DNA of 64,000 bases from the NCBI RefSeq assembly GCF_033954835.1, contig NZ_CP121471.1, positions 5,202,501-5,266,500 on the forward strand, written 5' to 3'. Positions within the stretch are counted from its first letter, which is position 1. The number at the start of each line of letters is the position of its first letter. This stretch comes from Thiorhodovibrio frisius. GTDB taxonomy: Bacteria > Pseudomonadota > Gammaproteobacteria > Chromatiales > Chromatiaceae. Below are positions 53,434 through 62,874 of the stretch, one piece after another. A program made the translations under genes and the position numbers. Under the pieces are notes generated by a model. The model was not told the origin of the DNA. It saw nothing but the letters and a program-made list of their open reading frames with translations, and did no database searches.

Positions 53434-54831
53434 ATGTCCAGCCCACTGCTGATCCTCGAAGACGAAACCCTGCTCGCCAACGAGCTAAAGCGCTACTTCA
53501 CCCGTCAGGACTGGGACACGCGCACCGCCAACACCCTGGCCGAGGCGCGCGCCATCCTGCTCGGCGACACCTTCGAGCCCCTGGTCATTCTCGCCGACAT
53601 GAGCCTGCCCGATGGCAATGCGCTGGACCTGTTCGAAGAGGTACGCGGGCGCGGCGTGCCGGGCGAGTGGATACTGCTCACCGGCTATGGCGGGGTCACC
53701 GACTCGGTGCGCGCCCTGCGCTTGGGCGCCTATGATTTTCTCGAAAAACCCTGTCCGCTCGACCGCCTCGCCCTGGTGGTCGGCGGTGCCAAACGCGCGG
53801 CTCTGGCGCAACGCCGGCTGTACCAGGAGGCCCACAACCAGCGCCGCAAATACAGCCCCGCCAGCTATCTTGGTTCCAGTAGCGTCACGGCCCAAACCCG
53901 GGCGCTGATCGAACGATTGGCTGAGGTGCCCTTCAGCGCCCTGATCCTCGGCGGCGAGACCGGCACCGGCAAGGGTCTGGTCGCACGCATTCTGCACCAC
54001 GGCGGCCCGCGCGCCGCCGGTCCCATGGTCGAAGTCAATTGCGCCGCGCTGCCGCGCGAATTGCTCGAATCCGAACTCTTCGGCCACGAGGCCGGTGCCT
54101 TCACCGGTGCCAAAGGCCGTCATCGCGGCTATCTGGAACAGGCGCACGAAGGCACCCTGTTCCTCGATGAGATCGGTGAAATGGACCTCGATCTGCAAGC
54201 CAAGCTGCTCGCCGTGCTCGAAGACCGCCAGGTACGCCGCCTCGGTGGCGAAAAGAGCATTCCGGTCGACCTGCAACTGATTACCGCCAGCAACCGCGAC
54301 CTGGCTGAGCAAGTGCGCACTGGAGAGTTCCGCAGCGATCTCTATCACCGCCTGAGCGTTTTCCGCCTTGATTTGCCGCCGCTACGCGAGCGCCTCGACG
54401 ATCTGCCCGATCTGGTTCCGGCTCTGGTGGCCGAGAACAACGCCCACTCCGGGCGCCAGGTGCGCGAGATTCCCGACGAAGTCTATGCCCGCATGCGCGC
54501 TTACTCTTGGCCCGGCAATGTGCGCGAGTTGCGCAATGTGGTCGAGCGCGCTGTGCTGCTCGCCACCGGCGAGGTCTTCCCGCTCGAATGGATGCAGCTC
54601 GGGCAAGGGGTGGCGGAGACTCCAGTCAGCGCCGGCCCCGGCGTCGAGGGCGACCGGCTGATCATCCCGCTCGATGGCTCCTTGGCGCTGGAGGACATGG
54701 ACCGCACCATCATCCAGACCGCGCTTGAACGCAGCGACCGCAATGTCACCGCCGCCGCGCGCATGCTCGGCACCACGCGCGAGACGCTGCGCTATCGGGT
54801 GCGCAAATACGGGCTAAAGACGTCCGCCTGA
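53434..54831 (+). CDS. NtrC-family sigma-54-dependent response regulator
   Basis: 465 residues. REC domain 1-120 with phosphoacceptor Asp55 in ILADMSLPDG; AAA+ domain ~145-380 with Walker A GGETGTGKG at 173-181, the sigma-54 contact loop GAFTGA at 221-226, Walker B TLFLDEIGEMDL and the arginine-rich RLSVFRLDLPPLRER; Fis-type helix-turn-helix at the end (RNVTAAARMLGTTRETLRYRVRKYGL). It activates sigma-54 promoters when phosphorylated. The gene upstream is a degenerate kinase, probably its partner. No -24/-12 promoter was recognised nearby. Confidence 0.93.
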   Translation: MSSPLLILEDETLLANELKRYFTRQDWDTRTANTLAEARAILLGDTFEPLVILADMSLPDGNALDLFEEVRGRGVPGEWILLTGYGGVTDSVRALRLGAYDFLEKPCPLDRLALVVGGAKRAALAQRRLYQEAHNQRRKYSPASYLGSSSVTAQTRALIERLAEVPFSALILGGETGTGKGLVARILHHGGPRAAGPMVEVNCAALPRELLESELFGHEAGAFTGAKGRHRGYLEQAHEGTLFLDEIGEMDLDLQAKLLAVLEDRQVRRLGGEKSIPVDLQLITASNRDLAEQVRTGEFRSDLYHRLSVFRLDLPPLRERLDDLPDLVPALVAENNAHSGRQVREIPDEVYARMRAYSWPGNVRELRNVVERAVLLATGEVFPLEWMQLGQGVAETPVSAGPGVEGDRLIIPLDGSLALEDMDRTIIQTALERSDRNVTAAARMLGTTRETLRYRVRKYGLKTSA

Positions 54832-54995
54832 GCCTTGCTGGCCATCATCGGCCCGAGCGAAGCTGACGATTTGCCCAAACGCTTGGCCGCTCGATCACGC
54901 GCGGCTGCATCGGGTTGAACAGATCCCGCAGGGCGAGAACCTCGACGAGTTGATCGCTGGAGATGTCCTTCACGAACATAAGGGACTCCTCATGA

Positions 54996-56432
54996 TTAGG
55001 CGAACCGAAAGCAGTTGCGACCGCTCGCCTTTGCCGCGTAGAGCCGGTCATCCGCGCGCTTGATGGCCAACTCGAAGCTGTCTTGCGCTTCCAGGGTAGC
55101 GATGCCCTGACTGACGCTGACGGTGAGCCCGTCCAGGAATTGCCGTTTCGCCAGGCGAGCCTGGAGTCGCGCCGCCAGCGTTTTGGCGGTCTCCAGGTCA
55201 GCATCGGCCACGAAGGCAAGAAACTCTTCTCCGCCCCAGCGGCAGATCAGATCGGACGAGCGGAAGCAGGCCTTCAGCTCATCGGCGAGCTGCGTCAGAA
55301 TGCTGTCCCCCGCATCATGGCCGAGGCTGTCATTGATGGTCTTGAAATGGTCCACATCAATCATGATCAAAGCGGCGTCGCCTTGTTGTTTGGAGGGAAC
55401 CTCTTTCAGCCTGGCCTTGACGGCTTTTGTAAAGCTGCGGCGATTCATCTGGCCAGTCAGTGGGTCAGTCATCGCCAAGGTTTCCATGGCTTGCGCATTC
55501 GCGCGGTTGCGGTGGTAGGCCAAGGCGAGAAACAGAGAAATCGTGGCGACCAAGAGGTTGCCGATGAGATAGGCGAGGATTTTTGTCCGCCAGGCGGCCA
55601 GGACATCATCCAAGGCGTAGCCCACGGCGACCACGAATGGGAGGTTACGCGTTCGGCGAATGCTCCAGAGTCGCTCAATCCTGTCGACGGGTGAAGCGCG
55701 CCTGAACAACACCGAGTCATCGCCGGTCTGTAAGAATTTAGCCAGCCTGTCATCCTCGACCTGTTCACCGACTTGATTGGACTTCGGTTTTCGAGCCAAT
55801 AAAATCTGATTCGCGTCCATGATGCTGATGGTGATGGCGGGATTGCTCAGACTATTCAGCCAGCGCTGAAAAAAGGAGAGATCGAGCGCGGCCAGGGAAA
55901 AGCCAGCGACCTCATTGTCATCAACCACCAGCGGGTAGGTTGCCGAGACATTCATATCCCCAGTGCTGGAAATGAAAAAGCCGCTGAGCTTCATTTGCTG
56001 GATCGGCGCTTCCAGCACCGCGTCGCAATAGGCGCGCTGAAGCTCCGCGCTGCTGTCGCCAATAATCTCTTGGATCGAGCCATACTGAATCACACAGTCG
56101 GTGTCGAACAGGCCAAGAAAAATCATGTCCTCACGGTACGCGGCCATCCGCACCAGCCGCTCATTGATCCGCGCACGTTCATCGGCCGTGCGTGAGGCGG
56201 AGAGGATATTGTGCTGATCGAACCCGTATAAGGCGTCTTTCAGGATATAGTCGATTCCGGAGAAGGACTCGGAGATCCACTCCGACACCAGATAGCCCGA
56301 CAGCTCGGCTTCGGTAAAGGCCACGTCAAAAGCCGTGCGATAGGAGCGCGCCAATTCCAGGATACTGACGGACGCCACCGTAGCGATGAAAAAAGCGACG
56401 GTCAACCATATTCGGATTTGCTTTGTATTCAT
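54996..56432 (-). CDS. Membrane-anchored GGDEF diguanylate cyclase
   Basis: 478 residues from ATG 56432. N-terminal membrane helix ~8-28, a periplasmic sensor of Cache/dCACHE type (GSIQEIIGDSS, FFISSTGDMNVSATYPLVV, GFSLAALDLSFFQRWL) to ~305, a second helix, then GGDEF ~345-478. The active site is intact (RWGGEEF) and an inhibitory I-site RxxD is present as RSSD five residues before it. It makes cyclic di-GMP in response to an external signal. The start codon lies inside a decayed metallophosphoesterase gene on the same strand, so its upstream region is new. Confidence 0.92.
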   Translation of the reverse strand: MNTKQIRIWLTVAFFIATVASVSILELARSYRTAFDVAFTEAELSGYLVSEWISESFSGIDYILKDALYGFDQHNILSASRTADERARINERLVRMAAYREDMIFLGLFDTDCVIQYGSIQEIIGDSSAELQRAYCDAVLEAPIQQMKLSGFFISSTGDMNVSATYPLVVDDNEVAGFSLAALDLSFFQRWLNSLSNPAITISIMDANQILLARKPKSNQVGEQVEDDRLAKFLQTGDDSVLFRRASPVDRIERLWSIRRTRNLPFVVAVGYALDDVLAAWRTKILAYLIGNLLVATISLFLALAYHRNRANAQAMETLAMTDPLTGQMNRRSFTKAVKARLKEVPSKQQGDAALIMIDVDHFKTINDSLGHDAGDSILTQLADELKACFRSSDLICRWGGEEFLAFVADADLETAKTLAARLQARLAKRQFLDGLTVSVSQGIATLEAQDSFELAIKRADDRLYAAKASGRNCFRFA

Positions 56433-56702
56433 GCCGCTGGTACGGATCAAAGAAACGCTGGATTGGGTTGAAATACGGAAGATCGTGATTGTCCACCTCG
56501 ACTGTGACCGGAGCCTCGAGCGCGCGGATCCAGGCAAAGGCCGCGTCGAATTCGTGCTGCCTGGCGCGCATGGTCAGATCGCCGGTGATCGCCAACGCAT
56601 CAGGACGCTGATCGGCGATTCCTGCCTCGCCCAAGCGAGCGCGCTCGGATCCTCGAGCCCGAAATGGATGTCGCTCATGTTCAGGTGGAACAGCACGGAA
56701 GG
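56433..56702 (-). pseudogene. Metallophosphoesterase remnant
   Basis: Two minus-strand frames together give SVLFHLNMSDIHFGLEDPSA then, after a frameshift near 56631, IADQRPDALAITGDLTMRAR with EFDAAFAWIRALEAPVTVEV and NHDLPYFNP. These are the metal-binding D.H, GD and NHD motifs of calcineurin-type phosphoesterases (D-I-H, T-G-D-L, N-H-D). The usual GNHD glycine is replaced by Asp. The gene is frameshifted and ends where the diguanylate cyclase begins. Confidence 0.72.
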
Positions 56703-56867
56703 ATCAGGTATCGGAGAGACTGATGGGTTGGGATCGCCATTGGAGGCAATTGGGCGGAGCCGATTGTGGCCCACGCCAAAGGCGGCAGTCAGCCGCGAAC
56801 CGGGGTTGGCCAAAACGCTCAGGGCGACTTCCCGGCTCAATTAGGCAAACCTGATACCAGGTGACAC

Positions 56868-57611
56868 TTACCGCCCTGCAGTGGTTGGGAAATAGGTGGT
56901 GACTGCCTTGGTATGACACCAAAACACATGAGCAGCCTGGGCGTCGAGCGCTTGCTGTCGGGCTTGCCAATCGGGCAAGGCGCGCTCGACGGCCTGCCAG
57001 AATGCCTGATTGTGTTTGGCCTCGATAAGATGACACAGCTCATGGATCAGCAGGTAGTCGATCAACTGGGCGGGTAGCTGCAGCGCCCGCCAGTTGAGAT
57101 TGATGGTACCGGTCCGTCCGCATGAGCCCCAGCGGAAGCCCAGATCGCGGACGACGACCTTGCTCGGGGCTCGGCCCACGCGAGGTACCAAACGCTCGAT
57201 CCGCTCAGGTACCCAGGTCTTGCCAGCATCGATATACCAGCGCCGAAAGGCCTGCTCGGCCATGGCGCGTCGGGGGCGATGCAGCAAGAAGCGATGCCCG
57301 TCGAACACCAGGGGCCTGTCCTGCTCGGCCAACAGCACCAATGGATAGGGCTTGCCCAGGTAACGAAAGGTTTCCCCCGCGACATACTCCGGCTCGACCT
57401 GTTGGGGACGGCTTTGTTGCTTGCGCGCGAGTGTCCGATGGACCCACAGCAGTCGCTGACCGGCCCACTGGGTGAGCGCCTCGCGGGCGATCGTCTCAGG
57501 GGCATGCATCACCAGTTGACCACCGCGATCAACGGTCAAGCCGAGCGTCCGACGCCTCGCGCTGCGTCGCACCTCGAAGGTCAGGCCATCCAGTTCCAGT
57601 GTTTCGCTCAT
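56868..57611 (-). CDS. YgjP/SprT-like zinc metalloprotease (DUF45/M48 family)
   Basis: 247 residues. The zinc motif HELCH (His190, Glu191, His194) is followed by His200 and NQAFWQAVERALPDW, the DUF45 signature. The N-terminal half is the beta-rich domain typical of YgjP proteins (RRSARRRTLGLTV, VRDLGFRWGSCGRTGTINLNW). Its start overlaps the hsdR stop by 4 bases, so it is the last gene of the restriction operon. DUF45 genes are often found at the end of type I restriction operons; the role there is not established. Confidence 0.87.
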   Translation of the reverse strand: MSETLELDGLTFEVRRSARRRTLGLTVDRGGQLVMHAPETIAREALTQWAGQRLLWVHRTLARKQQSRPQQVEPEYVAGETFRYLGKPYPLVLLAEQDRPLVFDGHRFLLHRPRRAMAEQAFRRWYIDAGKTWVPERIERLVPRVGRAPSKVVVRDLGFRWGSCGRTGTINLNWRALQLPAQLIDYLLIHELCHLIEAKHNQAFWQAVERALPDWQARQQALDAQAAHVFWCHTKAVTTYFPTTAGR

Positions 57612-60600
57612 GTGCGCGATGAGGCTGGCGTGTGGGTCAGCGCCTCGTGATTCTCTTTGGCGAGCGCCACCAGACGTTGGGCGAGATCCCGCTCCTGTCC
57701 GGGCGGGCAGAGCCCGGTTTCATCGATATCGCGCACCAGCACCTTGGTCAGACGCTCGCGGGCATCGGCATTGCGCCAAAAACCGACCAGGCGGACCTCG
57801 CGTCGTATGCGTTCGACCAGGTCGAGCGTTGCCGTAATCAGGGCTTGTCGCTGGCTATCGTCGGCATCGGCATTCGTATAACAGAACTCGAGCATCAGGC
57901 GCACGAAGGGAACCTGCGTCTTCGGCTCTAGCCCAGGGAAATCGGCGGAGTCACCGCGCTTCAGCTCCTCGATGAAGCGGCTCAGCTCGCGCTCCAGCGC
58001 GTCCCAGTCGTCCTTGAACCGTTTCAGGATGGCCTCGAGCTTCTCGCTCATCTGGCGGGCGTAGCTGGGATTCTGACTCGTGAAGCCGGTAATATGAAAG
58101 CGCGCCGCGTGCTGCATCTGCGCGGCCCGCGCGCGCCCATTCGGCTCATTGGCCAGCACCTGCTCGAAGGCGGCATCGGTGATGGTGGTGGGCGGGATCT
58201 TGGGGTCGACGCCCCGCGCCGAGACGTGGGTGTCGATCAGGCTCTTCACCTTCTCGGCGACACCAACCAGGTTGAGCATTGGATCGCGATACAGATTGGC
58301 CGCAACCTTGTTGATGAAGCCCAGCAGCTTGGCATCGCGAAACACATCCGGCGGCACCTCGGGGCGATGTTCCAAGAGGTTTAGCGTCTCGTAGAACTGG
58401 CGAAGCGCGTTGATGAATTCCGCCCGGATGCGCAGCTCCGCCAAGAGCTGGACGCACTGCTGAACCTGCGCGAACAGATCCCTGATGCCGCGCGATCGGA
58501 AGACTTCGACGGCTCGGTTGCGACGATCCAGGAGCTTCGGCAGCTCCACGGCGATGTCCAGCATCGAGCCGGCAACGTCGACTTCGTCGTACTCCTCGAG
58601 CGCCTTGTTCAAATGCCGGGCAACACCGATGTAATCGACCACATAGCCGCAAGGCTTGGCGCCCGCGGTGCGATTGACCCGCGCGATCGCTTGCAGCAAG
58701 TCGTGCGCGACCAGCTTGCGATCCAGATAGAGCACCTGCTCGACAGGCGCGTCGAAACCGGTCAGCAGCATGTTGAAGACCACCAGCATCCCAAGCGGAT
58801 CGGTCTTGTCGGTCTGCCGTGAATCGAAGCGGCGCTTGAAGCGCTGGATCAGCGCCGCCTGCTTGCCCTTGTCCGACCACTGCTTCCAGGACTCCGGATC
58901 GTTGTGATCCGGCGAGATAATCGCGGCCACCTCCAGCGCCCGCAGCCTTGGCAGCTGTGGATGCAGTCGCACCAGCTCGCGTTGGGATGCCTCCAGTGCC
59001 TCGATCGCGTCCTCGGACAGATCGAGCAGGGCCGCGGGCAGCTGCTCCAACTCCGCCACCAGCGCGTCGCGCGCCTCGCACAGCGCCTGTTGGTAGCGCA
59101 CCGCGGCGAGCCGGCTGGCGGCGACCACCTGGGCCTTGTAGCCCTCCGACAGGATCACCTTGGCAAAGTGCCACATCATGTCCCGCGCCTTTTGCGCGAT
59201 CAGCAGCGGCGCCTCCAGCACGTCGCTGTCGGTGCCGTAGCGGGCCTTGATGACGGCCAGCTCCTCGGGCTCGTAGTCCTTGAACATATCGAGGAACAGA
59301 TCATCCAGGGTCGTCGCGTCCTTGATGAATCCGTCGGCGGTGCGGCCCTCGTAGCGGATTGGCACCGTCGCGCCATCCAGCTCGGCGTCCTTGAGCACAT
59401 AGCAATCGATGAAGTCGCCGAAGATCTCCGCCGTGCGTTTCTTGTGCTTGGCCAAAATCGGCGTGCCGGTGAAGCCGATCATCGCCGCGTTCGGCAGCGC
59501 CTGGCGCAGATTGCGATGCAAGGTTAGCGAGTGACCGCGATGCGCCTCATCGACCAGCACCAGGATGTCGCGGGATTCGTTCAGCAGGGGAAAGCGTTCT
59601 TCGCTGACGTCTTGCGTGAGCCTGATCTCCTTCTCGACCACCGGCTGCTCGCGGCCGGGCTTCTTCTCCTTGCGCCGGATGGTCATGGCGACCCGATCGA
59701 CCTCGTCCTCGCGACGCTCCTGATACTTTTGCAGCATGGCAAAGACGATATCCGGCGTGGGCTCGCGGAGGATGGCTTGCGTCAGCGCGGTTGGTGTCAG
59801 CCGGCGCTCCAGATCCTGCTGATTGGGGCGCACCGTCTCGCCGGACAGCCGCGCCGTCGCCTTGAGCTGACCTTCGAGGTCGGTGCGATCGGTGACCACG
59901 ACCACCTTGTACTGCTGCAAGCCCGGCGTCATACGCAGCTTGCGCACCAGGAACACCATGGTCAGGCTCTTGCCGGAGCCTTGGGTGTGCCAGACAATGC
60001 CGCCGCGGATGGCGAGGTCGTTCCATCCCGCCGCGCCATCGTCCAACAAGCGGCGAATGATCTTGTGCACCGCGCGAAACTGTTGATAGCGGGCGACGAT
60101 CTTGCGCGTGCGACCATCGACCTGCTCGAAGACGGTGAAATTGCGCATCAGGTCGAGCAGGTGCGCCGGGCGCAGCATGCCCGCCACCAGCCGTTGCTGG
60201 CTCGACAGCGCCGTCGCGGCATCCCGCAGTGCCGCCGGCCGCTGATCCTCGTCGCGGAAGAACAGCGGCGTGCCGGCCCGCCCGGCTTGCTCGGGGCCGA
60301 GCGCCGCAAGCTGCTCGGCGGCCACCGGGGCGAGCATTGCGCCTGTTGCATGGGTGGATGCGAGTTCCTTGCTGGCATCCACCGTCCCAGTCGCGTTGTT
60401 GCCTGCGTCGTTTTCGGCGTCGACCCGCGCCTGTTGGACCTCGGCCAGCACCTGCGCGGGTGCGACCGGGCTGGTCTCGCCCCACTCCAGATAGGCCTCG
60501 GGCGGCGCGCCAAGGGTGCCGGCGCGGGCCTCGAAGAAATTGCTCGCGATCAACAGCTGATTGGTGCGGAACAGGCGCTCGACGCCCTCATGCTCTTGGT

Positions 60601-61204
60601 AGAGGGTTGGCCAGACCTCGCGGCGCTGATTGGAATAGCGCAGCAATTGGTTGATGGCCGCGGCCATGGGGCTCTCGATGGCCGGACTCTTGAACTCGGC
60701 CACCACCAGCGGTATCCCGTTGACGAACAGCACCGCATCCGGCAGCACATGGCCCTGTCCGCTGCTCAGCTCGACCTTGAACTGATTGATGACTAGGAAG
60801 TCGTTTTGGTCCCAGTGCTGAAAGTCGATGTAGCGCACCGGTTGCGGCCGGCCCTGGTCCCAGTCCGGCAGTCCCTCGACCACCGTGCCTTTCAACAGCA
60901 GCTCGGTGGTCGCCTGGTTGACCTCCATCGGCCGATGCCCCGCCACCTGGTCCAGGCTGCGGATCATCTTCTCGATACGCGCATCGTCGAGCCAGGGCTG
61001 ACCGTCGCGCCGATTGATCGTGCGCAGGGCCGCGACCAGACGGACCTTGAGCAAGACCTCCCGCGAGCTGGTTCGCTCGCTGGACTCGGGCAGGTCGGGA
61101 TCCGCCTCGATCCAGTCCCAGCCCATGGCTTGGAGCTGCTGGCAGAAGGGGCGCTCCACCAAGTCCCGTTCCCATTCGATCTTGCTCATCAGGGGGCGTT
61201 CCAT
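57608..61204 (-). CDS. hsdR: Type I restriction enzyme R subunit
   Basis: 1198 residues. N-terminal nuclease domain with a PD...ExK motif in LPDAVLFVNGIPLVVAEFKSP (about residues 155-175). Superfamily 2 helicase: Walker A HTQGSGKSLTM near 405, DEAH in LVLVDEAHRGHS near 530, GFTGTP motif III, and RVNRTAGAKPCGYVVDY in the last helicase part. A C-terminal helical region follows. It translocates and cleaves DNA with HsdM and HsdS. A start at 61189 (MSKIEWERDL) is also possible. The neighbours are fic upstream and ygjP downstream on the same strand. Confidence 0.93.
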   Translation of the reverse strand: MERPLMSKIEWERDLVERPFCQQLQAMGWDWIEADPDLPESSERTSSREVLLKVRLVAALRTINRRDGQPWLDDARIEKMIRSLDQVAGHRPMEVNQATTELLLKGTVVEGLPDWDQGRPQPVRYIDFQHWDQNDFLVINQFKVELSSGQGHVLPDAVLFVNGIPLVVAEFKSPAIESPMAAAINQLLRYSNQRREVWPTLYQEHEGVERLFRTNQLLIASNFFEARAGTLGAPPEAYLEWGETSPVAPAQVLAEVQQARVDAENDAGNNATGTVDASKELASTHATGAMLAPVAAEQLAALGPEQAGRAGTPLFFRDEDQRPAALRDAATALSSQQRLVAGMLRPAHLLDLMRNFTVFEQVDGRTRKIVARYQQFRAVHKIIRRLLDDGAAGWNDLAIRGGIVWHTQGSGKSLTMVFLVRKLRMTPGLQQYKVVVVTDRTDLEGQLKATARLSGETVRPNQQDLERRLTPTALTQAILREPTPDIVFAMLQKYQERREDEVDRVAMTIRRKEKKPGREQPVVEKEIRLTQDVSEERFPLLNESRDILVLVDEAHRGHSLTLHRNLRQALPNAAMIGFTGTPILAKHKKRTAEIFGDFIDCYVLKDAELDGATVPIRYEGRTADGFIKDATTLDDLFLDMFKDYEPEELAVIKARYGTDSDVLEAPLLIAQKARDMMWHFAKVILSEGYKAQVVAASRLAAVRYQQALCEARDALVAELEQLPAALLDLSEDAIEALEASQRELVRLHPQLPRLRALEVAAIISPDHNDPESWKQWSDKGKQAALIQRFKRRFDSRQTDKTDPLGMLVVFNMLLTGFDAPVEQVLYLDRKLVAHDLLQAIARVNRTAGAKPCGYVVDYIGVARHLNKALEEYDEVDVAGSMLDIAVELPKLLDRRNRAVEVFRSRGIRDLFAQVQQCVQLLAELRIRAEFINALRQFYETLNLLEHRPEVPPDVFRDAKLLGFINKVAANLYRDPMLNLVGVAEKVKSLIDTHVSARGVDPKIPPTTITDAAFEQVLANEPNGRARAAQMQHAARFHITGFTSQNPSYARQMSEKLEAILKRFKDDWDALERELSRFIEELKRGDSADFPGLEPKTQVPFVRLMLEFCYTNADADDSQRQALITATLDLVERIRREVRLVGFWRNADARERLTKVLVRDIDETGLCPPGQERDLAQRLVALAKENHEALTHTPASSRT

Positions 61205-61313
61205 ATTTCGGGTTGGCTCAGACCAAGCGCGGCGGCTGGGCTTGGAAAAGTGCGTTAACCGCCAGGCCGCACTTGTGCTAAATCGGCATCATCTTTCTGT
61301 TAAGCCCTTGTTT

Positions 61314-62705
61314 TTATGACGAGGCGCCATTTTTTTCCAGACTTTTACTTGTGTTAACGCTTGCGCTAAACCCCGCTCCCGAGAGCGCTTGCCGCAGCAA
61401 ATCGATCCAGCGGCCATCCAAACGGTAGAGCCTCACGCGCTTTGCACCGGGATTCAAGGGCACCGCGAAGCCTTGGTCCCGCCAGCGTTCAAGCCATTCA
61501 CGTGAAGTATTTGGGGAGATCCCAAACCAGTCGGCGATATCTCCAGGGCTGAAGGTCATCGCCTCGGCGCCGAGTTCTTGACCGCGCATCAGCAGACGGG
61601 TCAGCAGCTGCTGCTGGACCCGATGCAGCGCCGCCCAGGGTGCCGGAGGCTGGTGCTCCGGTGCATACAAGGAGACCGCCTCCCGCCGCAGCGTCTCCGC
61701 CGCCTCGCCCATGGTCTTGAGAAAAAAGGCCAGCCACTGGCTATGATCTGGATTGTGGCGCCCATCGTAGAAATCGACCGGTAGGCCCATCTGCAGATGG
61801 CGATAGTAGGCGCCGAGATCCGCGGTGTAGTGCTCTTCCAGCGACAGGAAACCGCGCATCTCATAGCCGCTGCGCCACAGCTCGAAGGTTGCGAGTGCGC
61901 GAGCGGTGCGGCCGTTGCCGTCCGTAAAGGGATGAATGCTCACGAAGCGATGAGCCAGCAGGCCAGCGCGCACCGGTCCGAGCAGCATCGCCGCGCGCTC
62001 ACCCTGCCACCATGCCACCAGGTCGGCCATGTAATCTGGCACCTCTGCCGGCTTGGGCGGCGCGTAGTCGATGCGGCGGGTTGCGCTGTCCAACACCGGA
62101 CATTCCTCGACGCGATAGTCGCTGCGCCGTCGCCGCCGTCCGAGGCCATGCACCAGGATGATGCTGTGCAGCTCGCGGATCAGTTCTTCCGACGGCTGGC
62201 GTCTGGTCTCGATCTGCTCCTCGATCCACTCCAAGGCCCGCCAGTAGTTGCGCACTTCTTGCTGCATCTCGGTCTGGGTACGGTCCAAGGCGATCACGGC
62301 TCGACCGATTTCCTCGGAGCCCAGGGTATTGCCCTCGATGCGGGTGGAATGTCGCGTGGCGCGTTGTCGGGCCTGCTGACGCAGTCGCAGCTCGCGATCC
62401 GGCGGCAGAGGCAGCACCGCGATCACCGCGCGAGCGGCCTCAATGAGGCCAAGATGGCGAACCATGGCGTCGGTGTACTGAAAGCGTCCGCTGAAGGGAA
62501 TGCCGCGCAGCAGTTTCTCGGTGTCAACGACTGCCTCGACGCGCTGCAGATCTTTCTCGACCACCGCGAGACGGGCGCCCAAGCTGCCCCGGCTGATGAT
62601 GTCGTCCTCGGGGATCTTGGCGATCATCCGGCGCAGCTCGGCAACCTCGGCCATCAGGCTGATGACCTCATCTGCTGTGACGCTTGCCGGGTCAATAGAG
62701 CGCAT
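61314..62705 (-). CDS. Fic-domain AMP/nucleotidyl-transferase with autoinhibitory motif
   Basis: 463 residues from ATG 62705 (an ATG at 62738 is also in frame). The Fic motif is complete, HPFTDGNGRTAR with catalytic His258. The inhibitory (S/T)xxxE(G/N) helix motif is at Ser120-Glu124 in HSTRIEGN, so it is a class II self-inhibited Fic protein. The N-terminal ~90 residues are helical, and the C-terminus has a winged-helix type segment (FSPGDIADWFGISPNTSREWLERWRDQG). It sits between hsdS and hsdR, so it is part of the restriction operon and may modify a defence component. The target is unknown. Confidence 0.9.
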   Translation of the reverse strand: MRSIDPASVTADEVISLMAEVAELRRMIAKIPEDDIISRGSLGARLAVVEKDLQRVEAVVDTEKLLRGIPFSGRFQYTDAMVRHLGLIEAARAVIAVLPLPPDRELRLRQQARQRATRHSTRIEGNTLGSEEIGRAVIALDRTQTEMQQEVRNYWRALEWIEEQIETRRQPSEELIRELHSIILVHGLGRRRRRSDYRVEECPVLDSATRRIDYAPPKPAEVPDYMADLVAWWQGERAAMLLGPVRAGLLAHRFVSIHPFTDGNGRTARALATFELWRSGYEMRGFLSLEEHYTADLGAYYRHLQMGLPVDFYDGRHNPDHSQWLAFFLKTMGEAAETLRREAVSLYAPEHQPPAPWAALHRVQQQLLTRLLMRGQELGAEAMTFSPGDIADWFGISPNTSREWLERWRDQGFAVPLNPGAKRVRLYRLDGRWIDLLRQALSGAGFSASVNTSKSLEKNGASS

Positions 62706-62874
62706 GGTCGGCGTTTCTAGGCCTCGAAGAAGCGCCATACGTACCCGCTAGCGGGTCTTTGACGAGGGGGCGCTGCAAAGTGTCCTTGACGACCATCTGA
62801 TAATGACCGTACATCATTCGCTGTGCGGTAGGATCAAGATGCAACTTCCATTGCTCTGTCTGGCACTCGGACAT
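62692..62874 (-). CDS. Small ORF between hsdS and fic
   Basis: 60 residues, starting inside the end of hsdS and overlapping the fic start by 14 bases. The sequence (MSECQTEQWKLHLDPTAQRM, MYGHYQMVVKDTL) is unlike any family I know. The tight overlaps with hsdS and fic are its main support, and it could be a chance frame. Confidence 0.3.
   Translation of the reverse strand: MSECQTEQWKLHLDPTAQRMMYGHYQMVVKDTLQRPLVKDPLAGTYGASSRPRNADHALY
62743..62756. repeat. 14-bp perfect palindrome upstream of fic
   Basis: ACCCGCTAGCGGGT lies 38 bases before the fic ATG at 62705. It could be an operator or a small hairpin; only the symmetry is observed. Confidence 0.5.

Noticed and set aside
54845-55219. Minus-strand frame of 124 codons overlapping the diguanylate cyclase end
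   Set aside because: It lies out of frame over the GGDEF coding sequence; the cyclase is clearly the real gene.
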